64,000 nt of DNA from assembly GCA_025084515.1 (NCBI GenBank), contig JAJAGP010000764.1:62001-126000 (forward strand), given 5' to 3'. Both the position numbers and the translations under genes were made by a program. The notes beneath the pieces were generated by a model. The model searched no databases. It saw nothing but the letters and a program-made list of their open reading frames with translations, and was not told the origin of the DNA. Positions 11,606 to 23,271 of the stretch are shown here, piece after piece (position 1 is the stretch's first letter; each line of letters starts with the position of its first letter). Source of the DNA: Ancistrus triradiatus (taxonomy: Eukaryota; Chordata; Actinopteri; Siluriformes; Loricariidae).

Positions 11606-11929
11606 CCAACAGCGGCTGAGGAGCGTTCGAGCTGAGCCCTAGAGACGTTATGCAACTATTGTAGCCTATTATTTAAGAGGCAATTTGTCGATTTGACCCA
11701 GATTAGTTGAATACTTCAGACGACTCATGTCTGCAAATATGTGCTTTCACATAATGTGAGAACGAAAAGCCTGACCAGTTTGGAGTAGTCTTAAGATAAA
11801 AAAACATTACGTTCATCTCGATTTATTAACATCTCAAAGAGCAACAAATGCCAAGGAGTGGTATTTCACTACCCCACCACTGCCTTCTTTTGGCTTGTGG
11901 CCATAGACCTGATTGCTTGTTTCTTTCAT

Positions 11930-12425
11930 GGGATCTGGAAACCCTGATGTGTGCATGTGTGCTCGCTTGCTCGTTAGCTCACGTGTGGAGCTAGATAGTT
12001 CTAACTCAGTTGATGTGTTTAGAGACTTTTTTGTGCAAGTTACTAGTGTTTATGTGGATGACTTTCTACTACTTATTTGTAACAAGCTGTAAACGGAATT
12101 CGTAAGTGTATGTGCCTGTCCTTTTGTGAGTAGTACTCCTTTGTTTGTCCCCCGCACTATCTGTGTATTCTCTCTAGCCTTTAACTATATAAACTGGTTC
12201 AAATTCACTCGTTGAATCTAGGTTTAATCTGGCTGATCTTCCGTGTTGTTCGTAATCCTGTCTATCAATGCGTTTTTGGCTTTCGTCGAACAAAAGTATC
12301 GGTCATTTCAATCACTCTTCAATCACTCATGTTGTCAGCACTATCTCTGATGCATTTATGTATCGTTTGCATGCAGTTTTCTTGTGAAAATACCCTTCAT
12401 ATTTACGTTACAGTAACATAAAAAG
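11930..12425 (+). repeat. Interspersed repeat family D
   Basis: Shares its body with 49590-49895 (ttctaactcagttgatg, gtactcctttgtttgtcccc, then a TATA-like ctatataaactg) and its end with 33890-33970 (cttgtgaaaatac followed by atttacgttacagtaaca). Three copies define a repeat about 0.8 kb long that I cannot assign to a named family. Confidence 0.6.
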
Positions 12426-12445
12426 GCTAACATTATCTAAAACAT

Positions 12446-12542
12446 GGGACTGTGGTAGCCTAGCGGGTAAGGTACTGGATCATGGACCAGAAGGTCCAGG
12501 GTTCAAATCCCACCTCTGCCAAGCTGCCACTGTTGGGTCCTT
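12446..12542 (+). repeat. tRNA-derived SINE head fused to a Tc1
   Basis: The tRNA-like head is well preserved, with an A-box (tagcctagcggg, 12456-12467) and a B-box (ggttcaaatcc, 12500-12510), then ctgccaagctgccactgtt. The usual SINE tail is missing. At about 12543 the sequence passes directly into the middle of a family B Tc1 transposase. Confidence 0.75.
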
Positions 12543-13205
12543 GGCCCTGTTTTGCTGCATTTGGGCCAAGACTGCTTGCCATCATTGTTGGAACAATGAA
12601 TTCTGAAATGTATCAGATAATTCTAAGGGAAAATGTCAGGGCATCTGTCCATGAACTGAATCTCAAGAGAAGGTGGGTCATGCAGCAAGACAACGATCGT
12701 GAGCACACAAGTTGTTCTACCAAAGAATTAGGTTAAAGAAGAATAAAGTTAATGTTTTGGAATGGCCAAGTCAAAGTCCTGACCTTAATCCAACGGACAT
12801 TTTGTGGAAGGACCTGAAGTAGGCAGTTAATGTGAAGAAACCAACCAACATCCCAGAGTTGAAGCTGTTCTGTACAGAGGAATGGGCTAAAATTCCTCCA
12901 AGCCGGTGTTCAGGACTAATCAACAGTTACTGGAAATGTTTAGTTGCAGTTATTGCTGCACAGGGGGGTCACACCAGATACTGAAAGCAAAGGTTCACAT
13001 ACTTTTGTCACTCACTAATATGTAGTATTGGATAATTTTCCTCAATAAATAAATGACTAAGTATAATATTTTTGTCTCATCTGTTTAACTGGGTTCTCTT
13101 TATCTACTTTTAGGACTTGTGTGAAAATCTGATGATGTTTTAGGTCATATTTATGCAGAAATATAGACAATTCTAAAGGGTTTCACAAACTTTCAAGCAC
13201 CACTG
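12543..13205 (+). mobile_element. 3' half of a Tc1 family B element
   Basis: Encodes a broken transposase C-terminus: NSEMYQIILRENVRASVHEL, then RRWVMQQDNDREHTS, then after a frame change SQSPDLNP and an EEWAKIPPSRC-like segment. It ends with the family B terminal repeat, tttcaagcaccactg, followed by TA at 13206-13207. The 5' half is absent. A near-complete relative lies at 23272-24941. Confidence 0.85.
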
Positions 13206-13207
13206 TA

Positions 13208-14040
13208 TATCTAAGTACACAAGTATATCTGCAGATCATATATCAGAATATCTGATCAGCATGTGTACCATTACCAAGTATCATTACAAAGTCTCCAAAC
13301 ATTTCTCTAGATGGTGTCCTATATGAGTAATGGATAAAACCACAGAAGTAATAGTCTAATACTGGCAGAAATCATTTGATAACCCATCCCATAATATCAG
13401 TGCTTCAACAAAACCTTTCAAAAAGCAACAGTGTCCAAAACACTCTTGCACGTAACCTCACTTGCACTTTAAATGGGAAATACTACAGTATTGTGCACTA
13501 CAAGTACTGCAAGTTGGTATACACTGAGATGGTATTCTCAAAGTCCTTATTATAAGAAAACCATGCAATCTCACACGTGTAATTTGGATCCTGAGGCAAG
13601 TGTCAAACACGTGCAACTCTATTACCGTTTTAGATAGCAAACAGAAAATTACATTTGCCAGACACCGCGAATGTATTGTTAGGGGAGGGAAGACCACTCA
13701 GAAAATATTCGTTCCATCCAACAAAATCAACCACACTGCTCCTCGTGTACTACTGTCATCATAAAGAACCTGGAAATGCTTGTTACTTTCTGGCATCTGT
13801 GGTGGAAATGGAGATATAGATCGCTGTTTTGTTTCTGCGTTTGATTATGGTTCTGTTTGAGTATGGTTTGGTGGAGCAATTTGAAAGAGAGGGAAGAACT
13901 GTAGGATGTTACAAAAATAATGAATACATTTGGGGAAAGGTGTGCTTTTATATAGAATATGGAAGGAGCCATGCTGACTTTGAATTGGGGAAATGGTTTC
14001 TCTTGGACTTCGCTGTGTGGTCACGTGGTAAATGATAAAT
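13208..14040. other. Intronic sequence, unassigned
   Basis: No exon or shared repeat recognised. Overlapping short frames at 13727-14093 on both strands do not resemble known proteins. Confidence 0.35.
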
Positions 14041-14042
14041 GA

Positions 14043-14281
14043 TGTTTCATTCTTACATTTATCATCTAAGCCACCCAAGGAGCATGGGTCCATTTTTGAG
14101 TCTTGGTCCTCTCAAGGTTTCTTTCTTGTAACGTTTAGGGAGTTTTTCCTTGCCACTGTTGCCCTAGGCTTGCTTAGGTTGGGATTGGCCTTAAACATTA
14201 GAAGATGATCTAAAATTGTAAACCTGCTTTGAGACAATGCTCCATTGTAAAAAGCGCTATATAAATAAATCTGACGATCAA
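14043..14281 (+). repeat. LINE 3' tail fragment
   Basis: Carries the tail in order: gccacccaaggagcatggg, ctcaaggtttctttcttg, cttgccactgttgcccta, then gagacaatgctccattg and a final gcgctatataaataaa. The LINE identity is inferred from 52229-53598, where the same tail follows an endonuclease domain. Confidence 0.75.
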
Positions 14282-14289
14282 TGCACTCA

Positions 14290-14625
14290 GAAATAATTAA
14301 TCACATGTATTAGCCTATATATTATTGTAATTATGTTTTCTTTAAATATGTTCTCTCTGTTAATTGAAATAGTCTCTGTTTATTTAAACTATTACTATAA
14401 ACTTATTAACTGGGTAGCTTCAGGTAATTCTTATGTATAACACCTAGGCTGCCCAAGGAGCTTGGGTCCTCCTAAGGTTTCTTCCTTATAAAGTTTGGGG
14501 AGTTTTTCCTTTCCACTGTTACCCTAGGCTTGCACAGTTTGGGCTTTGGGCCTAGATAATACAAAAGTGTAAAGCTCCTTCATAGTGTTGTAAAAAGCTC
14601 TACAAAAATAAATCTGAAATCTGAC
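14290..14625 (+). repeat. LINE 3'-end fragment, second copy in tandem
   Basis: Directly follows the previous LINE tail in the same orientation. It belongs to the subfamily with the AT-rich stretch (attgtaattatgttttc, tttatttaaactattac) and ends in aataaatctgaaatctgac. Confidence 0.75.
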
Positions 14626-15289
14626 ATAGAGCTACCTAAAGGACTCTTTCTCAAAATTGGTTTCAGAAGGATTTTTACCTTTAATATAGAACCCTCTGTG
14701 GTAATCGAGGTAAAAGAAAGCCTATATATTTACTGTAAGAGTCCCAATATGTCAAGATACAAGGAGAGAGAGGCCAGAAGGAGCTTTGGGTCTCTCACCA
14801 CAAATGCCACTGAAGTCCCGTGCATGAATAGATGCTTTTCATTCTAGTAAGTGAAAGGTTCCCGCAGTAAACCAACTCCAAGAGTGCGTGTTGCACTAGT
14901 GTTGGTATCCAAAATAGATTGATTCTGTCAAAAGTCCTTAGCTCAAATGGTCAGCGTTCCAGATGTTCTGAATTCCAAAAATGTTGTGAGGAAGACTCTT
15001 TTTTCACACTCAAGAGGGAGATGTCAAGTGTGTTTTGCCCCCACACGCAGTGAGGAGCCCGGTTAGAGAGGCAAACATTTCTCCAAGGATCACGGCTGGA
15101 GATTTGCAGAAGAAGATAGAATTTTGTGGTCAGGTTTGTAACATAACACGCTGCACAGATGTAGGCCAGATTTGTATTTTCAAACCAGTAGGACAAAGTT
15201 TGCTTCCGCGTTGTTATTGCTGACTGGCACATAGTCTTAACTCTTGGACGTAAAACACGACACTGATTCTACTCTTGCTTATTCTCATT
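14626..15289. other. Intronic sequence, unassigned
   Basis: No exon, shared repeat or simple repeat recognised. The minus-strand frame of 93 codons at 14951-15232 has no recognisable motif. Confidence 0.35.
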
Positions 15290-16135
15290 ACAGTGTACTT
15301 GGATCACAAAGGGACACTGTGGTCATAAAGGGATGCACATGGTCGGCAATTATACTCGATGGCTGTGGTGATTAAATGATTCTCAGTTAGTATTAAGGGG
15401 TCAAAAGTGTGCCAAGAAAATATCCCCCATACCATTACACCACTAGCAGCACGAACTGTTGTTACAAGGCAGGATGGATGCATGCTTTCGTGTTGTCTAC
15501 GCCAAATACTGACCGTACCCTATGAATGTTGTGGCAGAAATCGAGACTCCTCAGACCAGGCAATGTTTTTCCAAATCTTCTGTTGTCCAATTTTGAAATT
15601 GTATTGTATTGAATTGTAGCCTCAGTTGTCTGTTCTTAGCTGACAGGAGTGGCACCCGGTGTGGTCATCTACTGCCGTAGCCCATCTGTTTCAAGGTTTG
15701 ACGTGTTGTGCATTCAGAGATGCTCTTCTGTATACCACGGTTGTAATGAGTGATTATTTTAGTTACTGTTGACTTTCTGAACCAGTCTGGCCGTTCTGCA
15801 CTGACCTCTGGCATCAACAAGGCATTTTCAGCCACAGGAAATCTCACTGGGGATTTTCTCTTTTTTGGGACCATTCTCTTTAAATCCTAGAGATGGCTGT
15901 GTGTGTGAAAATCTCAGTAGATCAGCAGTTTCTGAAATACTCAGACTAGGCCATCTAGCAGCAAAAACGATACCACTGGACGTTCAAAGTCACTTAAATC
16001 ACCTTTCGTCCCCATTCTGATGCTCAGTTTGACCTTCAGCAAGTTGACCATGTCTCCATGCCTACATGCATTGTGGCTGCCATGTGACTGGTTGATTAGA
16101 TATTTGAATTAACGAGCAGGTAGACCTAATAGTGT
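15290..16135 (-). mobile_element. Tc1/mariner family J relic
   Basis: Minus-strand order: terminal repeat at the right (ggtagacctaatagtgtc, about 16105-16135), then the transposase N-terminus (a GDLSDFE-like start near 16010), then TVTKIITHYNRGIQKSISEC and TTRQTLKQMGYGSR at 15665-15780, then the middle region to about 15290. The C-terminal third and 3' end are missing. The HTH and linker layout is typical of Tc1. Frameshifts interrupt it in several places. Confidence 0.8.
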
Positions 16136-17320
16136 CATGTGAGTGTATGTCTTAAAATGTGAAAGAACACTGTCCTCAGCAGGACACATCCTAAAAATAT
16201 TAGACTACGCTTTCATATTTTTCTCCAAAACCTAGCCAAAGATTCAAACTATAACTTTGTATAGACAATCTAATGCAAATTCTAAACTTCTAATCTAAAC
16301 TTTTGATTGTCTAAGAAAGAAAAGCCGTTATGGAGTCAAATACAAGCTATACTACTAAGCAATTATGATTTTGTTGTGGTCCAAGGTTGTCCTCCATGCC
16401 GTAGCCATTCCAGAGACTACAAAAGTGGTAGCTGGACTTATCTGTCTCAGAGTAGACCTAAGTGTTTCCAACTTTTTCATTCATTCATAATAAATGAGAA
16501 CTGATATTATTTAAAGCTTAAATGTCTGGTTTGGATAAATGCAGGGTTTTATTCTTCAGTTAATGAATATCATGTACACTGTGTATTCTGTGAGCCTTTG
16601 AGTCTTCTCCTTACTGTCTTCCACGTTAAACCACAGTTCCTAGCTTTCTAGTTTCCTTGCTTATTTCCCTCGCTCCTTGTCCCTGCAGTCCTTTCTGGTT
16701 TTAATCTCTACCTGTCTCCTTAATATACAATTACAGCTTTTCTGCAGTACAGCTGCAGCCTGCTCTCTGCGGCCTACCATGTATTCCGAGTATGATTTTT
16801 GGAAGCCCCTGATAAACATACTCCACAAGTACATCCTACTGACTCAGGCCTGCAGGCTTCAAAAAGCTTCCCCAGGACTGCCAGTAATACAAAATCTAAA
16901 ATTTCCCCACTCAATACCCTTGCGCCGTAGTAATATAGCACAGGCTCTCCTCTTTTTCGCTTCCCTTCCATGTTAAAATAAACTTAAATTTGAGCGAGGA
17001 ATGTAATTTATACCCTTCTCTGGCCAGTCCTTATAATGGAAGTCTCAGAGAAATCGTGTAGTGGTGAAAGTGCAGGGGCAGCACATATTTGAAGACTGGG
17101 AGCCCACTTCGTCTTCAGCGTGAGTTGCTAGGTCATTGAGGCAGAGGCCCCAATGTAAACACAGGTGTTGAGGAGGTACGTAAATGGGGTTACCCCATCC
17201 AGTAGGAAAAGAAACACTGAAAATTACACCTAGGGTAAAGCAGGCTCGTAAGTTACGCACAAACGCATCATCCTTTGCTTTGTCCAAACTTAATTTCAGT
17301 ATATTATCCAGGCCTCTTAC
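16136..17320. other. Intronic sequence, unassigned
   Basis: 1.2 kb without a recognised exon or multi-copy repeat. Overlapping 99- and 65-codon frames on opposite strands at 16677-16976 have no known domain and no convincing splice sites. Confidence 0.35.
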
Positions 17321-17374
17321 ATACTGTCATATAATTACGCAATAGAACATGAGGGAATGTGTTATCGCGAATCA

Positions 17375-17430
17375 CATCATGGCTGTGATCTGGTCGAAGG
17401 CGAGTGCCATAGATGATCACAGCCATGATG
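17375..17430. repeat. Perfect 16-bp inverted repeat (hairpin)
   Basis: The arm catcatggctgtgatc at 17375-17390 is an exact reverse complement of gatcacagccatgatg at 17415-17430, with a 24-base loop. It could fold as a stem-loop in DNA or RNA. It may be the remnant core of a palindromic DNA element, since similar fish repeats are known to me, but no target duplication is visible. Confidence 0.8.
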
Positions 17431-18539
17431 TTAGCACACAACTTGGTGTTACAACAATGTATGTAGGTCCCTACTCACACAGTACAGAAAAGTAATACAA
17501 CACTACTAAGTAATGTTAGTTTTAAATACATAGTTCAAATAAGTGAAGATTAAAGGAAAAAAGGAAACGGAACTAAAAATAACATTAATTAAGAATTAAA
17601 AGAGAATTCATTTATTAAGGTTATTGCATTATTTGTATATATTCCATTTTTGTGTCCATAAACCTTGTCATTGGTTGGCAACCCATCAGTGGATTGGTGT
17701 GAAAAAACTCTTCTCAAACCAATCAGATTGTAAGGTCAGAACTTACTGTCGTATAATAACTATTATAGTGGTTGTGATCAAATGTGAGAACAGACCATAC
17801 TATTATCGTTTATCTGTAGGAGTGACTTGTATTAAAATGACATTATCATCATACTGTCTAATGATATATAATAATGACATATAATCATCACATTAGGGCC
17901 ACAATCAAAACAATACCACTGCATTCAGGGGAGGATTCTGGGCCCTCATGGTTGACGTGTTGATGTTCCTCAGTATAGAGGAATCCATGGAAATTCAGTT
18001 TGCTCTGGGTAATTACAGTGTAATTTTTTATGGTATTTACTTGGTAATTTACCTTTAGGTTTCAAAGGAAAAAATAGCTACCTAAATCTTTACTGTCAGT
18101 TTATTAGTGTATATTTGCCAGGTGCCCAACGAGCGTGCCTTCGACTTTACCCACGCCATGAGTATGTTTTGTTTTTGACTTCCAGAGCCTGTTTGAATGC
18201 ATCCTAATGACCAACTACCACAATGATCACCCTGACGTCTGTAATATACATCTTTAATTTATCAGAGACTATATGTTACAGCCAGTAAGTGAAATTAGGC
18301 TTTGTATGGAATGCATGGTGTTTTTAGGCAAAGCGTGAAATGTCTGTTATTTTAATATGCTATATACTTTATCTAGACATTGTATAAAATACCTAAGCCA
18401 TGTACAGAACAAGAAGTAGGAAATGTGTGAAATATGAAGCGTTTCTTGCTTTCCTGTCCCATTTTTGTCATTCTATACAATGGCTAATTTCACACATTGC
18501 CTGTAACAAATTCTTATATTTTATTTAATTATTATACTC
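17431..18539. other. Intronic sequence, unassigned
   Basis: AT-rich, with direct near-repeats tactgtcatataattac (about 17325) and tactgtcgtataataac (about 17745) flanking the hairpin region. No exon recognised. Confidence 0.35.
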
Positions 18540-18665
18540 ATTCTCTTTCTTACCAGCTTAATCCTGAACAGGGTCACAGGAGAGCTGGTGCCTAGCCGGC
18601 GATATTGGGTGCAGTTCAGGAACAACCCTAGACGGGGTGCCAATCCATTGTAAGGCACATACACT
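18540..18665 (-). repeat. Interspersed repeat fragment (family E-like, inverted)
   Basis: Holds the fish-repeat order cagcttaatcctgaacaggg, then gatattgggtgcagttcagg, then gacggggtgccaatccattg. Related inverted pieces occur at 26900-27000 and 27115-27245. Confidence 0.45.
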
Positions 18666-18704
18666 AATTATTATACCATTTTATTTATAATAAATAAAAT
18701 GGTA

Positions 18705-18891
18705 TAATAATAATAAGTTATTACATATAACATGTAGGCTGCCCAAGGACGTTGCAACCCTTATAACATTTAGGGAGTTTTGGAAGTTTAGGAAGACTTG
18801 CTCAATTTGGGCTTTGGACCTAGGTATTTATAAAGCTGCATTGAGACAATGCTCCGTTGTAAAAAAACGCTATAGAAACAGACTTGACTTG
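18705..18891 (+). repeat. LINE 3' tail fragment
   Basis: Short copy with taggctgcccaagga, aacatttagggagtttt, ttgagacaatgctccgttg and a final acagacttgacttg tail. Confidence 0.7.
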
Positions 18892-20340
18892 TTTGTTTGT
18901 CTGAAGCATTTTGTCTTATGGGTATTTTTAAGCAATTATTCTGAATGTGTTACTGTTCTGCAAGATAAAGTTTTTCTCCAAATGACAATTTCTTATTACT
19001 GTTATTATTACACACCTTTAAACATTGAGCAACTGGATGCACATGTTTTGTCTAATAAAGAATACAAGTATGAGCAGATAAACAGGACTACAAAACTGCA
19101 CAAATGGGGACTGGGACTTCCAGCTTTGAAATGTTGGTGTGTTGTGATTTAGAAATGTACAGTATTAACCGTCACCATAACTGACACTGACTCACTGGAA
19201 AGACGTTCTATGGGAAGAATTGGAAATATGCTAATACGGACCCTCCACAGTGTACAACACGCTCTCTGCTGGGGGTAAATGGCTGTCACTGGGGCCCAAG
19301 GATCCATGAACTATGTCTGAGTGTGTTTACAGCGGTATAAACAGCACATTAGTGTGAGGGGATGCTTATGGCCATGACTGATTCATGGGAGCTTCTTTCT
19401 CCCATAATAGTCTTTCAAACAGTTTATTCAGCAAATGCCTTGGCATCTTCAATATGCACCATTCAGATAGTCAATGGCAACTGCATCAGAAACACTCGTA
19501 GGGGGCTGGATGACTCCATTTGTTGACATATGGTGTAACTGTAGATGAAAGTAAGAGTGTGGACAGGGCACAGATGTGCAGATACTTTGAAAAATGTTAA
19601 TTATTAATAGGTAGACGTGTGAAAAATGAGACGTTTGTTCAAAACTATCACAGTTTCTCATTTCTTGAGGCTGTCTTTATATTAAGAGTATGCCGATAGA
19701 TGCAGGTATGTTATTTGATATGGGCACCCAATAGAAGTCTAGTCACCTTGATATTTCTCCACTCTTGCATGGACACAGTGGATAAACAAAAGTTCTGCTT
19801 TGGACAGATGACCACTCGTAAATCTTCCTCCCTTGAGCAGATGTTTAATTGTATTTTACACTTAACCTTTTACTTGTGGACTTTTAACCTCATTGGAAAC
19901 TGCAATAACACACAAGTGCTGAAATGTAACAAAATATTATGAATACGCAATTCAGTGATATCACTTAGTTAGTTAAATAATGGAAAAAAAACCTATCACA
20001 AGGCCATGTTTAAGCACCGAGGCAGCTCAGAAAAGTAAGCATCACTTTATCAAGCACACAGCAGAACGAGTTCCCTGCGGTGCTCACCTAACTTTATACC
20101 GCAACATGTTCAGCGATGATTTATCTTGTAGCTATGTTCAGACTCGGTTTTACTATCTGTTTGTACAGCTGAGCGCAGAGGCAGTTCTGGAATATAATAA
20201 AATCCATATAATAAAGCACACTGCCACGAGTGTTAACTCTCTGCAATTTTATCAGCTATGCCAAACAAATTCGATATATACCAAATCCATTGCTTCCTCA
20301 TCAACCCCGACATTTATGGCAAATTATTTTAACTATTATT
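18892..20340. other. Intronic sequence, unassigned
   Basis: 1.4 kb. A 112-codon plus-strand frame starts within the preceding LINE tail and a 120-codon one lies at 19980-20342. Neither shows a recognisable motif or conserved splice context, so I do not call them genes. Confidence 0.3.
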
Positions 20341-20349
20341 AATGAAACG

Positions 20350-20520
20350 TCATTAAATTCCCTTAGCTGGAAAACGTCTGCCATTCCTCTCTAATTCTCT
20401 GCTTTGCCCCACATTTAGCAATCCAATTACTCAGCAGTTGGCTGAATTAAACCAATAAAGGATTCCCTGCAGAAAGCTGTGGCTGCGGCATCTCAAGGGG
20501 TAACAGATGTGTTAAGAATC
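20350..20520. promoter_or_regulatory. Candidate conserved non-coding block
   Basis: Non-repetitive, with TF-like cores such as tctctaattctctg, atccaattactcag and ccaataaaggattccc. It sits within the large cfap299 intron, a region whose mammalian counterpart borders developmental genes. Conservation is not verifiable here. Confidence 0.2.
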
Positions 20521-21061
20521 AGTCCTTTTACATGTCATGAAAAAAGAGTCCTCTATAGGCTGGCAGATGTCAACTTATGACGATTTCTTTAAAAAAAAAA
20601 AAAAAAAAAAAATTAGCACTTACAGTACTTGGAATATTTTCCTGAAAGGGGGAAAGGAATCTTATGGAAAATATTATTTTGGTCTGTTGAACGTCAAGGG
20701 AAATTCCACACAGCATGACAATTTACTTAACTCCCTTTTTTTTGGAAATCCTCTGTCACCTCTTATTAAACTGAGCCAACTGTATCAATTACACATGCCG
20801 CACTCCCGTGTTCTACCCCCTCTTGAATAACCTTATGTATGTGTTCGAAGATGCCATGTGAACCAATCAAACTGCTGTCATAGATTATATACAGTAAGAC
20901 TCAATAAAATAATTCTTTATTTTTTTTCTAATTTGCATTTAAGATGGAGCTACAAGAGTAAAATCTTAAATGATCAATTCACAAAACTATTCATTACTAT
21001 TGTTGCTGTTTTAGTAGAATAAATTAAAACATGTCTGCTCACAAATTAATATATAACAGTA
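20521..21061. other. Intronic sequence with poly-A run
   Basis: Contains an A run of about 22 bases at 20591-20612. No exon or repeat family recognised. The final TA (21060-21061) is the target duplication of the next element. Confidence 0.4.
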
Positions 21062-22463
21062 CAACCCCAAATCAGAAAAAAGGTTGCAACATTATGGAAA
21101 GTGCAGATTAAAAAATATGCAGTGTTTCTTCAATTTACTTTGACTTTATTTAATTGCAGACAATATGTACCCTAGATATTTCATGGTTTGTCTGGTCAGC
21201 TTTATTTCATTTGTTAATAAACATCCATTTCTGAATTTCAAGCTTACAATGCATAAAAAAAAAAAGCTGGGACAGGGGCAATTTAGGTCTAGTAATGAGG
21301 TTAAAAAAACTAAATGATGTGATTTGCAACAGGTGACTGTAATCATGATTTGGTACAAAACCAGAATCCATGAAAGGCCGAGTCTTTGAGGAGTAACGAC
21401 GGACACAGGATCTCCAGTTTATCAACAAATGCATGTGAAATTTTTGAACTATTTATAAAACTATTATAAAAACTATTTTAAAACAATGTTCCTCAAAGAA
21501 AGACTGGAAGGTATTTCCATATTTCAGTCCTAACGTTTTCTGATTTGGCTCGTTTTGCATTGCTTTGTTAAAAAATGCATGGATGTCCTTGTAAAAGATG
21601 TCATTTTGAAAGCAGCTCATGTTGCTCTAAAATATCAGTGTGCTTTTCTGCATTAATGCTGACATCACAAAAGTGTAAATGACCTTTGCCAGGGGACACT
21701 GACCTGAACCCATACCATGACAGACCCTGGCTTTTGGACTTGTTAATGATAATAGTCTGGAGGTCCTTTTTGTCTTTGGTCCGGAGCACACAGGGTCCAT
21801 TTCTTGCAAAAAAATATATGGAAAAATGATTGGTCTGACCACAATACACATTTCCACTGTGTGATGGTCCATCCTAGATGCCTCTGAGCCCAGAGAATGT
21901 CTGGACATGATTAATAAAAAGACTTGTTTTTATGTACAGTAACGTTTTTAAGTGGCATTTGTGAATGTAACTCTGTATCGCCAGTGCTTACAAAAGTTTG
22001 CCAAAGTATCCCTTGCCCATGTGGTTCTAATTCAGTGCCTATCAGTTCCATCTTTCTTTACTCATCAAACTTTCCTCAGCCTTTGTGGATATTTGCTTTT
22101 TGTACCAAATCATGAGATTGCAGTCACCTCCTGACATCACCTGTTTGAAATCACAGGAATCATGTTAGTTTGTTCTTCTTTTATTTTTTACCACATTACT
22201 AGCCCTAAAATGCCAGGTCCCAACTTTTGGTTGAATGACTTGCAAACCTGAAATTCAGGAATGGCTGTAGATTGGAAAAATGAAACAAAGTTGAACCAGA
22301 CAAGACAAAAGATAAAAAATATCTTGGCTTCCTTCTGATTTGCAATTTAAAAAAGTCTAAGTAAATGTAAGACGCGCTGCAGATTTTATTTATTTATTTA
22401 TTATTTATATTTCTTTGCATTTTCCATACCCCCCCCACCCCACCTAATTCTGATTTGAGGTTG
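21062..22463. mobile_element. Chimeric head-to-head Tc1/mariner-like element
   Basis: Bounded by inverted ends (left caaccccaaatcag, right ctgatttgaggttg) and TA duplications at 21060-21061 and 22464-22465. The left arm (21062-21538) reads as the 5' region in plus orientation, with catgatttggtacaaaacc then gttcctcaaagaaagac. The right arm reads the same 5' region in minus orientation (catgatttggtacaaaaag in reverse complement at about 22100) and continues leftward into transposase. The element thus has two 5' halves and no normal 3' half. Its coding part is broken. Confidence 0.75.
21543..21908 (-). pseudogene. Transposase fragment within the chimeric element
   Basis: Minus-strand frames read RNGPCVLRTKDKKDLQT, then GKGHLHFCDVSINAEKHTDI and LEQHELLSK, matching the middle of a Tc1/mariner-like transposase of the family with CAACCCC ends. 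Upstream on the same strand (about 21850-21905) is an SRHSLGSEASRMDHHTVE-like piece in another frame. The fragment stops where it meets the oppositely oriented left arm near 21540. Confidence 0.75.
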
Positions 22464-22465
22464 TA

Positions 22466-22992
22466 TAAATAACCACCTGGCTGCTAACATATCTTGTAAC
22501 ACGTGTTTTTTATAGTCAACGTACAGTCCCAAAATCCAAAGCATGGCCCAAAAGCAGGTGTGATGTTAAAGAAATTGATGTCCCAAGTAATACAGACCTC
22601 CAACAGTATAAATGAGAAAGGTCAAGGTAGAAGTATGGACAGAAGGACAGAATAAGATGCTTGAGCTGTCAAATTCAAACGTTATGATGTATATTATGAT
22701 TCATCCACAGCCCATTTTACACAAAGGATTGCTGATATTAAATGGAATTCTATAGAGCTTAACACTTTTTTTTTTTTTTTTTTTTTACATCAGAGTCCTG
22801 CTTTTCATGAGGCCAGTGTGGATCTAAACGTGGGTTAAAATGGAAGCATATGTTTCCCGCTGACTGTACGCAAGACCGAAAAACAGGCGTTGGGAATCTC
22901 TTGTTGTTTTGGCTGAATTTGTGCAAAGTGGCACTGCCATCACTGGAAGCATGACACAGAGGAAAGCATAGGCAGTGTGAAGTGTTCAGCAA
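22466..22992. other. Intronic sequence with poly-T run
   Basis: T run at 22767-22786. No exon or repeat family recognised. Confidence 0.35.
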
Positions 22993-23271
22993 TGTGCAAA
23001 AAGTGGTTAGGTCACCACTAGATTAGGTATTTTTTTAGCACTGGTTATAATTACCATATATAGTTATTTATCAGTTTGTTTATTGAAACCACAACCCGAA
23101 AATACAGAAATTTGTACACAGTATTTAAAAACCTGAAAATACCGATATAGTCCGTATAGTCTGAAGAAGCTTGGTCTTTTTGGGGAGGGTAGGAAACCAA
23201 GAAACCACTTTTTGGAGTGTAACATGGTGAAAAGGCTCACAAGACTGGAATGAAAGATCAGGAAAAAGGTA

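Noticed and set aside
12446..12542. A tRNA gene, because A- and B-boxes are clear
   Set aside because: There is no cloverleaf or acceptor stem, and the body matches multi-copy SINEs at 26700, 46117 and 49904.
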